From assembly GCA_021806125.1 (NCBI GenBank), contig JAJZYC010000039.1, positions 1 through 10,622 on the forward strand: a stretch of 10,622 nucleotides of DNA. The letters are read 5' to 3'. Made by a program: the position numbers and the translations under genes. The notes below the pieces were generated by a model that saw nothing but the letters and a program-made list of their open reading frames with translations, did not search any database and was not told where the DNA came from. The stretch's first letter is position 1, and each line of letters begins with the position of its first letter. This document shows positions 1 to 6,838 of this stretch, piece by piece. Source of the stretch: a bacterium. Lineage in GTDB: Bacteria; SZUA-79; Acidulodesulfobacterales; Acidulodesulfobacteraceae.

Positions 1-857
1 ACATTATAGCCGCCGGTATTTTGTACCTTCAATTCATTTCTAAACGCAATATTTGTCCACGGATAGGTTAAATCTATATCGTATTCCGCAAACTTCTTGG
101 CTATCTCGAAGTTTATGTCGCTTATTATGAAATGCCTCCTTATGGGCGACGAAATCCATGCAATCAGTTCAAGATTAAATGACGACGCTCCGATGTTAAC
201 GAACCATACTGACGGTTCGGGCTTTTTCAAAACCTCAGGATTTTCTTCTGCTATCTCTAAAAGAACCTTTTTTGCAAGGTCTAATTTAGAAGCGGTTTCC
301 TCTATTCCTAATGGTATATGCAGTCTTATCTTCGGGTCTCTGTGCGACCAGTTGATTACGTTGGACGTTATAAAATTAGAATTGGGAACTATTATCGATA
401 TGTTGTCTCTTGTCGTAATAGTGGTGCTTCTCGCCCTTATGTCGCTTACGATGCCGTCGTAACCTGCTACATCTACATATTCGCCTTCTTTTATGGGTTT
501 TTCGAACAATATAATGATGCCGGATATAAAATTGCTTATAATATTCTGCATGCCGAACCCGATGCCGAGGCCTATAACGCCGGCTAAAAACGCAAGAGAA
601 CTAAGGTTAATTCCTAAAACCTGAAAAGCTATAAAAAAACCTATTATTAAAATAATATATTTGATAAATCTCGTTACGGTTTTTATAAATGACTTGTTTA
701 CGGTTTTATTTTTTCTGAATTCCCTTCTGATTAAATGAGAGAATATATATGCTATAAGATACGACCCTATAATAATCGCGATAGACGTAAGTATGGATAA
801 AAGCCTTATCTTATTTCCGTCTATCGTATAAATTTTATCTCTTAAAAATTCAAACAT
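1..857 (-). CDS. MscS-family small-conductance mechanosensitive channel (3' end cut by window)
   Basis: An open frame of 285 codons reads from an ATG at 857 to the left window edge with no stop. MscS channels sit in the inner membrane and open under tension to release solutes during hypo-osmotic shock. Three hydrophobic segments are visible at about residues 19-40, 62-82 and 86-117. The third is the Gly/Ala-rich pore helix (AGVIGLGIGFGMQNIISNF) and runs into the beta-domain sequence FEKPIKEGEYVDV and the conserved IVPNSNFIT. A C-terminal alpha/beta domain ends near YPWTN, where MscS proteins usually finish, so only a short tail is probably missing (E. coli MscS has 286 residues). The ribosome site is weak (GGA about 7 bases before ATG). 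The gene is divergent from ispG. Family assignment is secure; ion selectivity and gating tension cannot be read from sequence. Confidence 0.93.
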   Translation of the reverse strand, partial: MFEFLRDKIYTIDGNKIRLLSILTSIAIIIGSYLIAYIFSHLIRREFRKNKTVNKSFIKTVTRFIKYIILIIGFFIAFQVLGINLSSLAFLAGVIGLGIGFGMQNIISNFISGIIILFEKPIKEGEYVDVAGYDGIVSDIRARSTTITTRDNISIIVPNSNFITSNVINWSHRDPKIRLHIPLGIEETASKLDLAKKVLLEIAEENPEVLKKPEPSVWFVNIGASSFNLELIAWISSPIRRHFIISDINFEIAKKFAEYDIDLTYPWTNIAFRNELKVQNTGGYN

Positions 858-914
858 AATTAATCCGTTAATGAAAAAATGCAGTTTTGTTTTTTTATTA
901 TATTTTTAATTCCA

Positions 915-930
915 ATATATTATAATATAT
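915..930. promoter_or_regulatory. Perfect 16-bp A/T palindrome with back-to-back -10 boxes between mscS and ispG
   Basis: ATATATTATAATATAT is its own reverse complement. It contains TATAAT on the plus strand (921-926, about 20 bases before the ispG ATG) and an overlapping TATAAT on the minus strand (919-924) pointing toward mscS. No good -35 box is seen at 17 bases on either strand. The palindrome and its position between divergent genes are seen directly; its role as a shared promoter or operator is inference, and A/T background could give it by chance. Confidence 0.4.
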
Positions 931-946
931 ATATTAAAAATTAAAA

Positions 947-2029
947 ATGATAAAAAGAAGACATACAAGGACAATCAAAATCGGCGGTGTTTTAATCGGC
1001 TCCGATGCTCCCGTCAGCGTCCAGTCGATGACTAACACCGTTACCGAAGATTCCGTTTCTACAGTTAGGCAGATAAAAGACTTAGAGAGCTATAACTGCG
1101 AAATAGTCAGAGTTGCGGTGAATACGCCGGAAGCCGCAAACTCTTTGAAAGATATCGTAAGGAGCGTTAACGTTCCGATAGTCGCCGACATACATTTCGA
1201 CCACAGACTAGCTTTGGCATCTTTAGAAGCGGGTGTTAAAGGACTTAGGATTAATCCTGGCAACATAGGCGATAAGAAAAAAGTAAAAGAAGTGGCAAAT
1301 GCCTGCAAAGACATCGGAGTGCCTATAAGGATAGGTGTAAACTCTGGTTCTTTAGAAAAAGGAGTTTTAGAAAAAAACGGCGGAGATTTTGCCGCGGCAA
1401 TGGTAGAAAGCGGACTGAAACATATAAAACTGTTAGAAGACGAATCGTTTTACGATATAAAAATATCTTTAAAGTCCACCGACGTTTTGACTACGGTAAG
1501 AGGATACGAACTTCTGGCGGAAAAAGTAGATTACCCCTTTCATATCGGCATAACCGAAGCGGGAACAGTATTTTCCGGAGCAATAAAGTCAGGAGTGGGA
1601 CTCGGAATATTGCTATATGAAGGCTTAGGAGATACTTTAAGGGTTTCTTTGAGCGACGACCCCGTTACGGAAGTTATCGCCGGTTATAATATTCTGAGAG
1701 ATTTAGGTTTAAGGCGAGGCGGAGTTCAGCTTATCTCTTGTCCTACCTGCGGCAGAGCCGAGATTGACGTCGTAAATATGGCAAGAGAATTTGAAAGAGT
1801 ATCATCTAGGATAAAATCCGACATAAAGGTTGCAATAATGGGATGCGTAGTAAACGGTCCCGGGGAGTCTATGCATGCCGATGTCGGTATTGCCGGAGGC
1901 AGGGGAAAGTCGGTTTTATTTTCCAAAGGAAAGACTATAGGAAAATACGACAATAGAGAGATACTTAAGGCGTTAATCGATGAAATAGAAAATATTACCG
2001 GGGAAAAAATAAATAATAAAAACAATTAA
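947..2029 (+). CDS. ispG: 4-hydroxy-3-methylbut-2-en-1-yl diphosphate synthase (flavodoxin/ferredoxin), IspG/GcpE
   Basis: IspG converts 2-C-methyl-D-erythritol 2,4-cyclodiphosphate to HMBPP, the penultimate step of the MEP isoprenoid pathway, in the cytoplasm with a [4Fe-4S] cluster and reduced flavodoxin or ferredoxin. The 360-residue product is the normal length of the short bacterial form (E. coli 372). The N-terminal TIM-barrel shows PVSVQSMTNT (about 22-31), VADIHFDHRLAL (79-90), RINPGNIG (101-108) and GITEAG (201-206). The C-terminal domain supplies the cluster ligands: Cys265 and Cys268 (CPTCGR), Cys300 (GCVVNGPGE) and Glu307, matching Cys270, Cys273, Cys305 and Glu312 of E. coli. No Shine-Dalgarno precedes the ATG, only A/T. 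The start is kept because the product already aligns from its first residues. proS follows after 14 bases, so the two are almost certainly co-transcribed. Confidence 0.98.
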   Translation: MIKRRHTRTIKIGGVLIGSDAPVSVQSMTNTVTEDSVSTVRQIKDLESYNCEIVRVAVNTPEAANSLKDIVRSVNVPIVADIHFDHRLALASLEAGVKGLRINPGNIGDKKKVKEVANACKDIGVPIRIGVNSGSLEKGVLEKNGGDFAAAMVESGLKHIKLLEDESFYDIKISLKSTDVLTTVRGYELLAEKVDYPFHIGITEAGTVFSGAIKSGVGLGILLYEGLGDTLRVSLSDDPVTEVIAGYNILRDLGLRRGGVQLISCPTCGRAEIDVVNMAREFERVSSRIKSDIKVAIMGCVVNGPGESMHADVGIAGGRGKSVLFSKGKTIGKYDNREILKALIDEIENITGEKINNKNN

Positions 2030-2033
2030 AATC

Positions 2034-2038
2034 AGGAG
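2034..2038 (+). promoter_or_regulatory. Ribosome binding site deciding the GTG start of proS
   Basis: AGGAG lies 5 bases before GTG at 2044. This SD, together with the protein aligning from its first residues to ProRS (RYSSFFIPSLKEDP), fixes the non-ATG start. Confidence 0.8.
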
Positions 2039-2043
2039 TCAGC

Positions 2044-3756
2044 GTGAGATATTCGTCGTTTTTTATTCCGTCTCTGAAAGAGGACCCTAAAGAGGCAGTA
2101 CTTAAGAGCCATAAGCTACTTTTAAGAGCCGGCTACGTCCGACAGCTTTCGGGAGGTATTTATACTTATCTTCCTCTCGGCTTAAAAAGCCTGCGTAAAC
2201 TGGAAGAAATAATAAGGCAGGAGATGAATTCGGCAGGTGCAGTCGAACTTTCGATGCCGTTTGTCCAGCCTTTAGACTTATGGAAGGAATCCGGAAGGGA
2301 CGAGGATTACGGAAAAGAGCTTCTGCGGTTTAAAGACAGGCAGGATAGGGATTTTTGCCTTGCCCCTACTTATGAAGAGGTTGTAACCGACCTTGTTAAG
2401 AAAAACGTAAAGTCGTATAAAGAACTGCCGCTGACGCTGTATCAGATACACCTTAAATTCAGGGATGAGATGCGTCCGAGATTCGGACTGATGAGAGCCA
2501 AAGAGTTTATTATGAAAGATGCCTATAGTTTTGATGCGGACGAGAGAGGGCTCGACGAAAGCTACAAAAAGATGAAAAGGGCATATGAAAATATATTTAA
2601 GAGGCTCGGATTCGATTTTAAATTTATTAAAGCCGAAGCAGGTGAAATAGGAGGAAATTATTCCGAAGAACTTATGGTTTTTTCGGAATACGGCGAAGAC
2701 AGGATAGTTATTTGCGAAAATTGCGGATATGCAGCTTCAATCGATGAAGCCGACTCCGCTTCGGATTATCACGGTCCGCTTGAATCGTGCAGACAGCCGA
2801 AGATGACCAAACTCTTTACTCCGGATAAAAAATCCGTAGAAGAAGTCGGCGAATATCTTAAGGTGGATAAGACCTGCTTCGCAAAAACGCTCATATACGA
2901 AACCGAATCCGGTTTTATTGCCGCCATGGTTAGGGGAGACAGGGAAATAAACGAACGCAAGTTGAAAAAAGCGGCGGGAGTCAAAAATTTATTTCTCGCA
3001 AAAGAGGGGGACGTTGAAAGAATAACCGGAGCTCCTTGCGGTTTCGCCGGTCCGTTCGGATTAAACGGCATAAACCTGATTGTTATAGACGAAGAGATTA
3101 ATAACTCGGAATACTGGATTACCGGAGCTAACGAAAAAGACGCCCATATGGCAAACGTAAAGCCCGGACGGGATTTCACTCCCGATATCACTGCCAATAT
3201 AAGAAGCGTGCAGGCCGGCGATAAGTGTGTAAGATGTTCCGGCCTTTTAACCGTTAAAAATGCAATAGAACTCGGACATATTTTTAAGCTTGGGGAAAAA
3301 TATTCAAGCATTCTGAATGCAAAATTTTTAGACGAAAAAGGCGAGGCAAATTTTTTTGTAATGGGCTGTTACGGCATCGGAGTCGGCAGGACGCTGCAGA
3401 CGCTTATCGAAGTCTTTTCTGACGATAACGGAATAAATCTTCCGGTATCGGTAAGTCCGTTCAGCATGGCCGTCGTCAGCCTTAACGTCAACGATGAAAA
3501 GATAGTATCCGTTTCCGAGAAGATTTACTCAGACTTGACGTCTATGGGAATCGATGTTATATACGACGACAGGAAATTATCCGCCGGCATTAAACTTAAA
3601 GATATAGATTTAATCGGAATACCTTTTAAGATAGTGGTTGGCAATAGAACAATCAAAGATAATAAATACGAACTTAATATAAAAAAAGGCGGCATAACGG
3701 AAACTTTCGGCGATTTGGAAAGCCTGTATCAAAGGGTGCGGGAGCTTTTAAGATAA
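2044..3756 (+). CDS. proS: Prolyl-tRNA synthetase, bacterial type with editing insertion domain
   Basis: ProRS charges tRNA-Pro with proline in the cytoplasm and, in this bacterial form, hydrolyses mischarged Ala-tRNA-Pro. The 570-residue protein is full length for the long type (E. coli 572). Class II motifs are in order: motif 1 around residues 43-76, TYEE at 109-112, motif 2 at 139-161 (FRDEMRPRFGLMRAKEFIMKD) and motif 3 at 441-450 (GCYGIGVGRT). The editing (INS) domain lies between motifs 2 and 3, roughly 230-390. The anticodon-binding domain is at about 465-570, with YDDR and IGIPFKIVVGNR. Two CxxC pairs flank the editing insert (Cys224/Cys227 and Cys395/Cys398); E. coli ProRS lacks them. 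The start is GTG, following ispG by 14 bases. The stop overlaps the T-tract of the minus-strand terminator for the convergent fmdB gene. Identity is secure. Confidence 0.98.
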   Translation: MRYSSFFIPSLKEDPKEAVLKSHKLLLRAGYVRQLSGGIYTYLPLGLKSLRKLEEIIRQEMNSAGAVELSMPFVQPLDLWKESGRDEDYGKELLRFKDRQDRDFCLAPTYEEVVTDLVKKNVKSYKELPLTLYQIHLKFRDEMRPRFGLMRAKEFIMKDAYSFDADERGLDESYKKMKRAYENIFKRLGFDFKFIKAEAGEIGGNYSEELMVFSEYGEDRIVICENCGYAASIDEADSASDYHGPLESCRQPKMTKLFTPDKKSVEEVGEYLKVDKTCFAKTLIYETESGFIAAMVRGDREINERKLKKAAGVKNLFLAKEGDVERITGAPCGFAGPFGLNGINLIVIDEEINNSEYWITGANEKDAHMANVKPGRDFTPDITANIRSVQAGDKCVRCSGLLTVKNAIELGHIFKLGEKYSSILNAKFLDEKGEANFFVMGCYGIGVGRTLQTLIEVFSDDNGINLPVSVSPFSMAVVSLNVNDEKIVSVSEKIYSDLTSMGIDVIYDDRKLSAGIKLKDIDLIGIPFKIVVGNRTIKDNKYELNIKKGGITETFGDLESLYQRVRELLR

Positions 3757-3799
3757 AAAAATCCCCGCGTCGAATAACAAAGAAAAGAAACGCAGGGAT
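3754..3799 (-). terminator. Rho-independent terminator for the minus-strand fmdB-like gene
   Basis: Arms 3761-3770 (ATCCCCGCGT) and 3790-3799 (ACGCAGGGAT) pair over 10 bp with one mismatch around a 19-base loop. Read on the minus strand, the stem is followed by seven T (3760-3754), which overlap the proS stop codon. On the plus strand no T-run follows, so it should act mainly on minus-strand transcripts. The large loop lowers confidence. Confidence 0.65.
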
Positions 3800-3804
3800 T
3801 AAAG

Positions 3805-3847
3805 ATTAAATTTATCGATTTAATTCAGAAACGGACGACCATCCGTT
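3805..3847. repeat. Two small adjacent stem-loops at the convergent proS/fmdB junction
   Basis: The first has arms ATTAAAT (3805-3811) and ATTTAAT (3818-3824) with a 6-base loop. The second has arms AACGGA (3830-3835) and TCCGTT (3842-3847) with a 6-base loop and starts just after the fmdB stop codon. Neither is followed by a T-run. They may block 3' exonucleases on the proS or fmdB message; this is inference. Confidence 0.35.
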
Positions 3848-3855
3848 AATTATGC

Positions 3856-4083
3856 TCAGCCAAATCCGCTGCTATAGCCTCCGCCGCCTCCGCATGAACC
3901 GGAACTTGAAGACCCGTGATTCGACCCGTAGCCTCCGCCGCAACTGGCGAATGAGCTGACTCTTTTTACTGGTTTTTCCGATCCGCATACGGGACATTTT
4001 ATATCTTCGCCTTTTTCGCTGAGCCTTTGATAAACTTCAAATATTTTTCCGCATTTTTTACATTCGTATTCGTAAATCGGCAT
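3856..4083 (-). CDS. FmdB-family zinc-ribbon protein
   Basis: The product is a small 75-residue protein beginning MPIYEYECKKCG, the hallmark start of the FmdB/CxxC_CXXC_SSSS family (putative regulatory protein). The ribbon is Cys8-x2-Cys11 and Cys30-x2-Cys33 (CPVCGSEKPVKRV), expected to hold one zinc. After it comes a Gly/Ser-rich tail (about residues 45-75) with two more cysteines, Cys48 and Cys64. The family's biochemical function is not established; it was named from a formamidase operon. A longer frame extends upstream to 4149, but those residues are A/T-derived and unlike the family. The internal ATG at 4083 fits the family start and has GGAGG upstream (4096-4100, spacing 12). The gene lies downstream of tolC on the same strand with its own extended -10 promoter in the 76-base gap. 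Its expression is probably separate from, or additional to, tolC read-through. Confidence 0.88.
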   Translation of the reverse strand: MPIYEYECKKCGKIFEVYQRLSEKGEDIKCPVCGSEKPVKRVSSFASCGGGYGSNHGSSSSGSCGGGGGYSSGFG

Positions 4084-4129
4084 ATTTATAATTTTCCTCC
4101 ATTTCCTTTTTTTATATGTCTTTTTATAT

Positions 4130-4138
4130 ATTATATCA
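4130..4138 (-). promoter_or_regulatory. Extended -10 promoter for the fmdB-like gene
   Basis: On the minus strand the sequence reads TGATATAAT: a consensus TATAAT (4135-4130) with the TGn extension. No clear -35 box is present, as is common with extended -10 promoters. The predicted start, near 4122, leaves about a 40-base leader containing the GGAGG ribosome site. Confidence 0.55.
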
Positions 4139-4159
4139 TACAAAAACATAAAAAAACAT

Positions 4160-5581
4160 CTATAACGTCCCCGTTACTAATTTTATATAATATTTATCGA
4201 CATTAAGCCTGAACAGCGTATTCAAATATTCGACTTTAGCCGCTTTGTATTCGTCGAGGGTTCTGTCGAGATTTATTAAAGTAGTCATTCCGGCTTTATA
4301 TCTGTTAGTAGTAATTTTTAAGGTCTGTTTTGCGTTTAATGCGGCAAGTTTTGCAACCTTTGTATTCATTAAATCGGTTTTATACTGCAGATATGCCTTT
4401 CTTACCTGCATTTCGATTTTATTTTTCAAAAGTCCCTGATATTCGAGCATAGTATTATAGCCGCTTTTAGATTTTTGCAGATTATTATAATCGTATAACC
4501 CCGAAAAAATATTGAAGTGAAGCATTACCGTTAAAGCATAACTGTAGGAATCGTCTGGATGAATAGCCGGTCCGTTGCTGAAATAATCGTATCCGGCAAC
4601 CAATTTCGGCAAAAATTTGCCTTCGGCTTCTTTGACGCCGAGCCCCATATTTTTTTTATTTAATAAAAGCGCCTTATAATCCGGTCTTTTTTTGAAAGCG
4701 GTTTTTTGCAGAGAATCGATGCTTAAGGATTTATCATACGGAATACTTTTTAAATTGCTTGTTAATTCATATTTAGAATTTATCGGAATTCCTATTTCGA
4801 TATTTAAAAAATATTTCGCAAGTTTATAATTCTTTTTTGCCGATAATAGTTTTTCTTTCATTGCCGCAAGTTCGACGTCTGCCCTCAAGACATCGGAAGA
4901 TACGACCTGTCCGGCTTTAAACAGATTTTCGGAGAGCGTTTTATATGCCTCGGCGGTTTTCACCATGCTTTTCATCAGCTTAACGTAATGTTCGGCAAGT
5001 ATCGACGAATAATATGCTTTGGCAACGCCGTAAAGAACTTTCTGCTTAGTTTCGCTTAACCCTTTTTTAACCGCTCGCCTGTTAAGTTTAGCCCTTTTAT
5101 AGCCGAAATATATTTTCCCGCCCATAAATAACGGCTGTTCGATAGAAAATTCCGATTCGTAATTGTGTATCATCCCGGGATTATTTAAGAAATTCGGGCT
5201 GAAATAAGATTGAACGTTTTGCGGCGTAAGTATTCTCTGGTTCAACACGCTTCCGAATGCATATAAAGGATTATCGGTGTTCATATAAATTTCGTTAAAA
5301 TCTATTTTAGGAAAAAAACCGCTCATAGCTTCATTTTCTTCATAACTTGCGGAATCCAGTTTAATTTTCTCGAGCTTTAACATTTTGTTGTGTTTTAAAG
5401 CATATAAAAAAGCCTGATTAATCGACATGCTCGATGCAGGCAAGCTCGATGCTGGATTAGATCGAAAAGGAAAAGCAAATACCGCCCTAGAACTTGCAGT
5501 GATTAATACCATTAATACAAAAGAAAATAAAATGACCGTTATTATTGCGGGCGTATTTTTTAATGTTTTATTTCTATTCAT
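4160..5581 (-). CDS. TolC-family outer-membrane efflux protein
   Basis: This is an outer-membrane factor that would form the trimeric exit channel of a tripartite efflux pump or type I secretion system. The 473-residue product has an N-terminal signal (basic MNRNK, hydrophobic 11-32, likely cleavage after AVFA, residue 36). The two OEP repeats are clear: helical-hairpin segments with NLFKAGQVVSSDVLRADVE (about 219-237) and NRYKAGMTTLINLDRTLDEY (426-445). Each is preceded by long amphipathic helices and beta-strand segments such as SIEQPLFMGGKIYFGYKR. A PASS-type two-fold repeat follows the signal, encoded by a 9-bp direct repeat (5429-5437 and 5444-5452). No membrane-fusion or inner-membrane pump gene is adjacent, so its partner lies elsewhere. 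arsR starts 60 bases upstream on the same strand, suggesting coupled control. No SD is visible before ATG 5581; TATAAT (5598-5593) lies 11 bases before it. Substrate unknown. Confidence 0.93.
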   Translation of the reverse strand: MNRNKTLKNTPAIITVILFSFVLMVLITASSRAVFAFPFRSNPASSLPASSMSINQAFLYALKHNKMLKLEKIKLDSASYEENEAMSGFFPKIDFNEIYMNTDNPLYAFGSVLNQRILTPQNVQSYFSPNFLNNPGMIHNYESEFSIEQPLFMGGKIYFGYKRAKLNRRAVKKGLSETKQKVLYGVAKAYYSSILAEHYVKLMKSMVKTAEAYKTLSENLFKAGQVVSSDVLRADVELAAMKEKLLSAKKNYKLAKYFLNIEIGIPINSKYELTSNLKSIPYDKSLSIDSLQKTAFKKRPDYKALLLNKKNMGLGVKEAEGKFLPKLVAGYDYFSNGPAIHPDDSYSYALTVMLHFNIFSGLYDYNNLQKSKSGYNTMLEYQGLLKNKIEMQVRKAYLQYKTDLMNTKVAKLAALNAKQTLKITTNRYKAGMTTLINLDRTLDEYKAAKVEYLNTLFRLNVDKYYIKLVTGTL

Positions 5582-5641
5582 ATATATTAATAATTATATA
5601 TTTAACATAGTATATTTTTATTTTTGGAAATTTCTTAATTT

Positions 5642-6004
5642 TTATTTTGGTATATTTAATAAAATAGACTTATCTGTCTTTTGGATGTTTAGATTGCGGT
5701 TTTCATTCGAAGAGGCGCTACTGCCGTATTCTTTTAAATCTTTAAATATTTTTTCTATTCTTTTATCATTAAGTTCGTAGCACATCATAACCCCGTCGCG
5801 TTTGCAGCTGACTATTCCCTTATTTTTGAGGGATATCAGATGCTGTGAAACCGTTGCTTGAGGGAGGCCGAGCGATTCCCATATGTTTTTCACGCAGGAT
5901 TTGTTAGTTACCAGAACCTCGATTATCTTAAGCCTTATAGGGTGGCCCAGAGTTTTAAGAAGTTCCGCTTCCGTTCTGTATTCTTCTTCTTCAATATTAG
6001 CCAT
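5642..6004 (-). CDS. ArsR/SmtB-family winged-helix transcriptional repressor
   Basis: The 120-residue product is a dimeric DNA-binding repressor of the kind that leaves its operator when a metal, metalloid or reactive sulfur species is bound. Residues 14-80 carry the winged helix: ELLKTLGHPIRLKIIEVL, then the recognition helix LPQATVSQHLISLKNKGIV (about 47-65) and the wing KRDGVMMCYEL. Three cysteines are present: Cys37 at the start of helix alpha-2 (KSCVKNI, where ArsR-type sensors have their ELCVCD site), Cys67 and Cys75. The canonical double-Cys motif is not complete, so the ligand cannot be named. The tail after 95 is Ser/Asn-rich. A frame running up to 6106 exists but would enter the dsrE terminator and encode A/T-derived residues; MANIEEEE at 6004 is preferred. 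No SD is visible. It lies upstream of tolC and is the likely regulator of tolC and itself. Confidence 0.9.
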   Translation of the reverse strand: MANIEEEEYRTEAELLKTLGHPIRLKIIEVLVTNKSCVKNIWESLGLPQATVSQHLISLKNKGIVSCKRDGVMMCYELNDKRIEKIFKDLKEYGSSASSNENRNLNIQKTDKSILLNIPK

Positions 6005-6014
6005 ATGTGTAAAA

Positions 6015-6020
6015 ATTATA
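6015..6020 (-). promoter_or_regulatory. -10 box immediately before arsR (very short leader)
   Basis: Consensus TATAAT on the minus strand ends 10 bases before the arsR ATG at 6004, and no SD lies between. If used, transcription would begin within a few bases of the start codon. There is no convincing -35 box and the surroundings are almost pure A/T, so chance occurrence is possible. Confidence 0.35.
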
Positions 6021-6086
6021 TAAAAATATATATAAACATATATATTAATTAATATTATTATATTTAATTTTATAATGCGTGTCAAT

Positions 6087-6125
6087 AAAAAACAAGACCC
6101 CTGCATAATAAATGCAAGGGCCTTG
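6087..6125 (-). terminator. Strong rho-independent terminator downstream of dsrE
   Basis: Arms 6112-6125 and 6093-6106 pair over 14 positions with two mismatches around a 5-base AATAA-type loop. On the minus strand the stem is followed by six T (6092-6087). It sits 43 bases beyond the dsrE stop and about 80 bases before arsR, so it separates the two transcription units. Confidence 0.85.
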
Positions 6126-6167
6126 AGTATAATTTATTTTTGCAGCATTATCAGATTAAAACGCAGG

Positions 6168-6638
6168 TTAAAATGCAAGATGAATTTGCGAATTGGCGGC
6201 ATATTCCATAAACGTAGCGGCGCCGGCATATTCAAGCCCGTCGATCATATCTTCCTTTTTAAAACCGAAAAGGTCCATAGTCATTTGACATGCGATAAGC
6301 CTTACCCCTGTTTCTTGACATAAAGATATAAGTTCGGGAACGGATGCAACCCCATTTTTCTTAATCATAGACTTCATCATAGAAGTAGCCATTGCCGTCA
6401 TACCGGGAAGAGCGCCTATAATGTTCGGGACGGGCATGGGCATTGCTGGATTTGCGATAGGGGAAACTTTCAGGCTGTCTCCGGCATCTTTTTTCAGTAT
6501 CTGCAATCCGTAAAACGTAAAAAATATAGCGCTCTCGATATCGAGCGTTGCCGCCGTAGAGGCAAGAATAAGCGGGGGATAAGCCATATCCAGCGTTCCG
6601 TGAATAGAAATAATAGCCATTTTTGTCTGATCAGCCAT
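6168..6638 (-). CDS. DsrE2-type (DsrE/DsrF-like) sulfur-relay family protein
   Basis: The 156-residue product matches the DsrE2 branch of the DsrE/DsrF/DsrH superfamily (PF13686 type). Proteins of this type are often encoded near TusA, rhodanese or heterodisulfide-reductase-like genes, and related members carry persulfide sulfur on a cysteine. Visible signatures are the Rossmann-like start MAIISIHGTLDMAYPPLILA, then IFFTFYGLQILKK (38-50), the Gly/Met/Pro-rich middle (GALPGM at 75-80) and the probable active-site segment ACQMTMDLFGF with Cys117. A second cysteine is Cys107. Length is normal for a single-domain form; no TusA or rhodanese domain is fused. Start ATG 6638 has AGGAGA 6 bases upstream. 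A strong terminator follows, so it is likely monocistronic. Family assignment is firm; involvement in sulfur trafficking here is inferred from the family, and the sulfur donor and acceptor are not encoded in the window. Confidence 0.9.
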   Translation of the reverse strand: MADQTKMAIISIHGTLDMAYPPLILASTAATLDIESAIFFTFYGLQILKKDAGDSLKVSPIANPAMPMPVPNIIGALPGMTAMATSMMKSMIKKNGVASVPELISLCQETGVRLIACQMTMDLFGFKKEDMIDGLEYAGAATFMEYAANSQIHLAF

Positions 6639-6644
6639 TTTTGT

Positions 6645-6650
6645 TCTCCT
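6645..6650 (-). promoter_or_regulatory. Ribosome binding site of dsrE
   Basis: AGGAGA on the minus strand, 6 bases before ATG 6638. It favours this start over the in-frame Met seven codons in. Confidence 0.75.
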
Positions 6651-6838
6651 TTTAAAGGTTTAAAATTAAATTTTAAATTTTAGACATAAGTTAAATAGAA
6701 TTAAAATAAAACAGATTAATTAAAACCAAAATATCAAAATAGGCCGATGATTTTTAATTTACCACTTTTTAAAATAAATGGCAAGAAAATATTTTTTTAT
6801 AATAAAATAAGACTATTATTTTTTTTAAGATTTTTTTC

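Noticed and set aside
97..587. Two overlapping plus-strand frames at the left end
   Set aside because: They sit opposite the MscS-family gene, whose protein is clearly conserved. The plus-strand products show no motifs.
2769..3311. 180-codon open frame on the minus strand inside proS
   Set aside because: It lies wholly within the proS editing and catalytic region, has no SD and no recognisable family. It is a shadow of codon use in the real gene.
4084..4149. Longer N-terminus for the fmdB-like gene
   Set aside because: FmdB-family proteins begin with MPIYEY at the very N-terminus. The extension overlaps the promoter and ribosome site of the shorter form.
5427..5780. 117-codon plus-strand frame spanning the start of tolC and the end of arsR
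   Set aside because: It is antisense to two well-supported genes, and its product is A/T-derived Phe/Ile/Tyr-rich sequence without family features.
6005..6106. Longer N-terminus for the ArsR-family repressor
   Set aside because: The extra 34 residues are low-complexity Ile/Tyr/Asn, the ATG would lie within the stem-loop of the dsrE terminator, and the family normally starts close to MANIEEEE.
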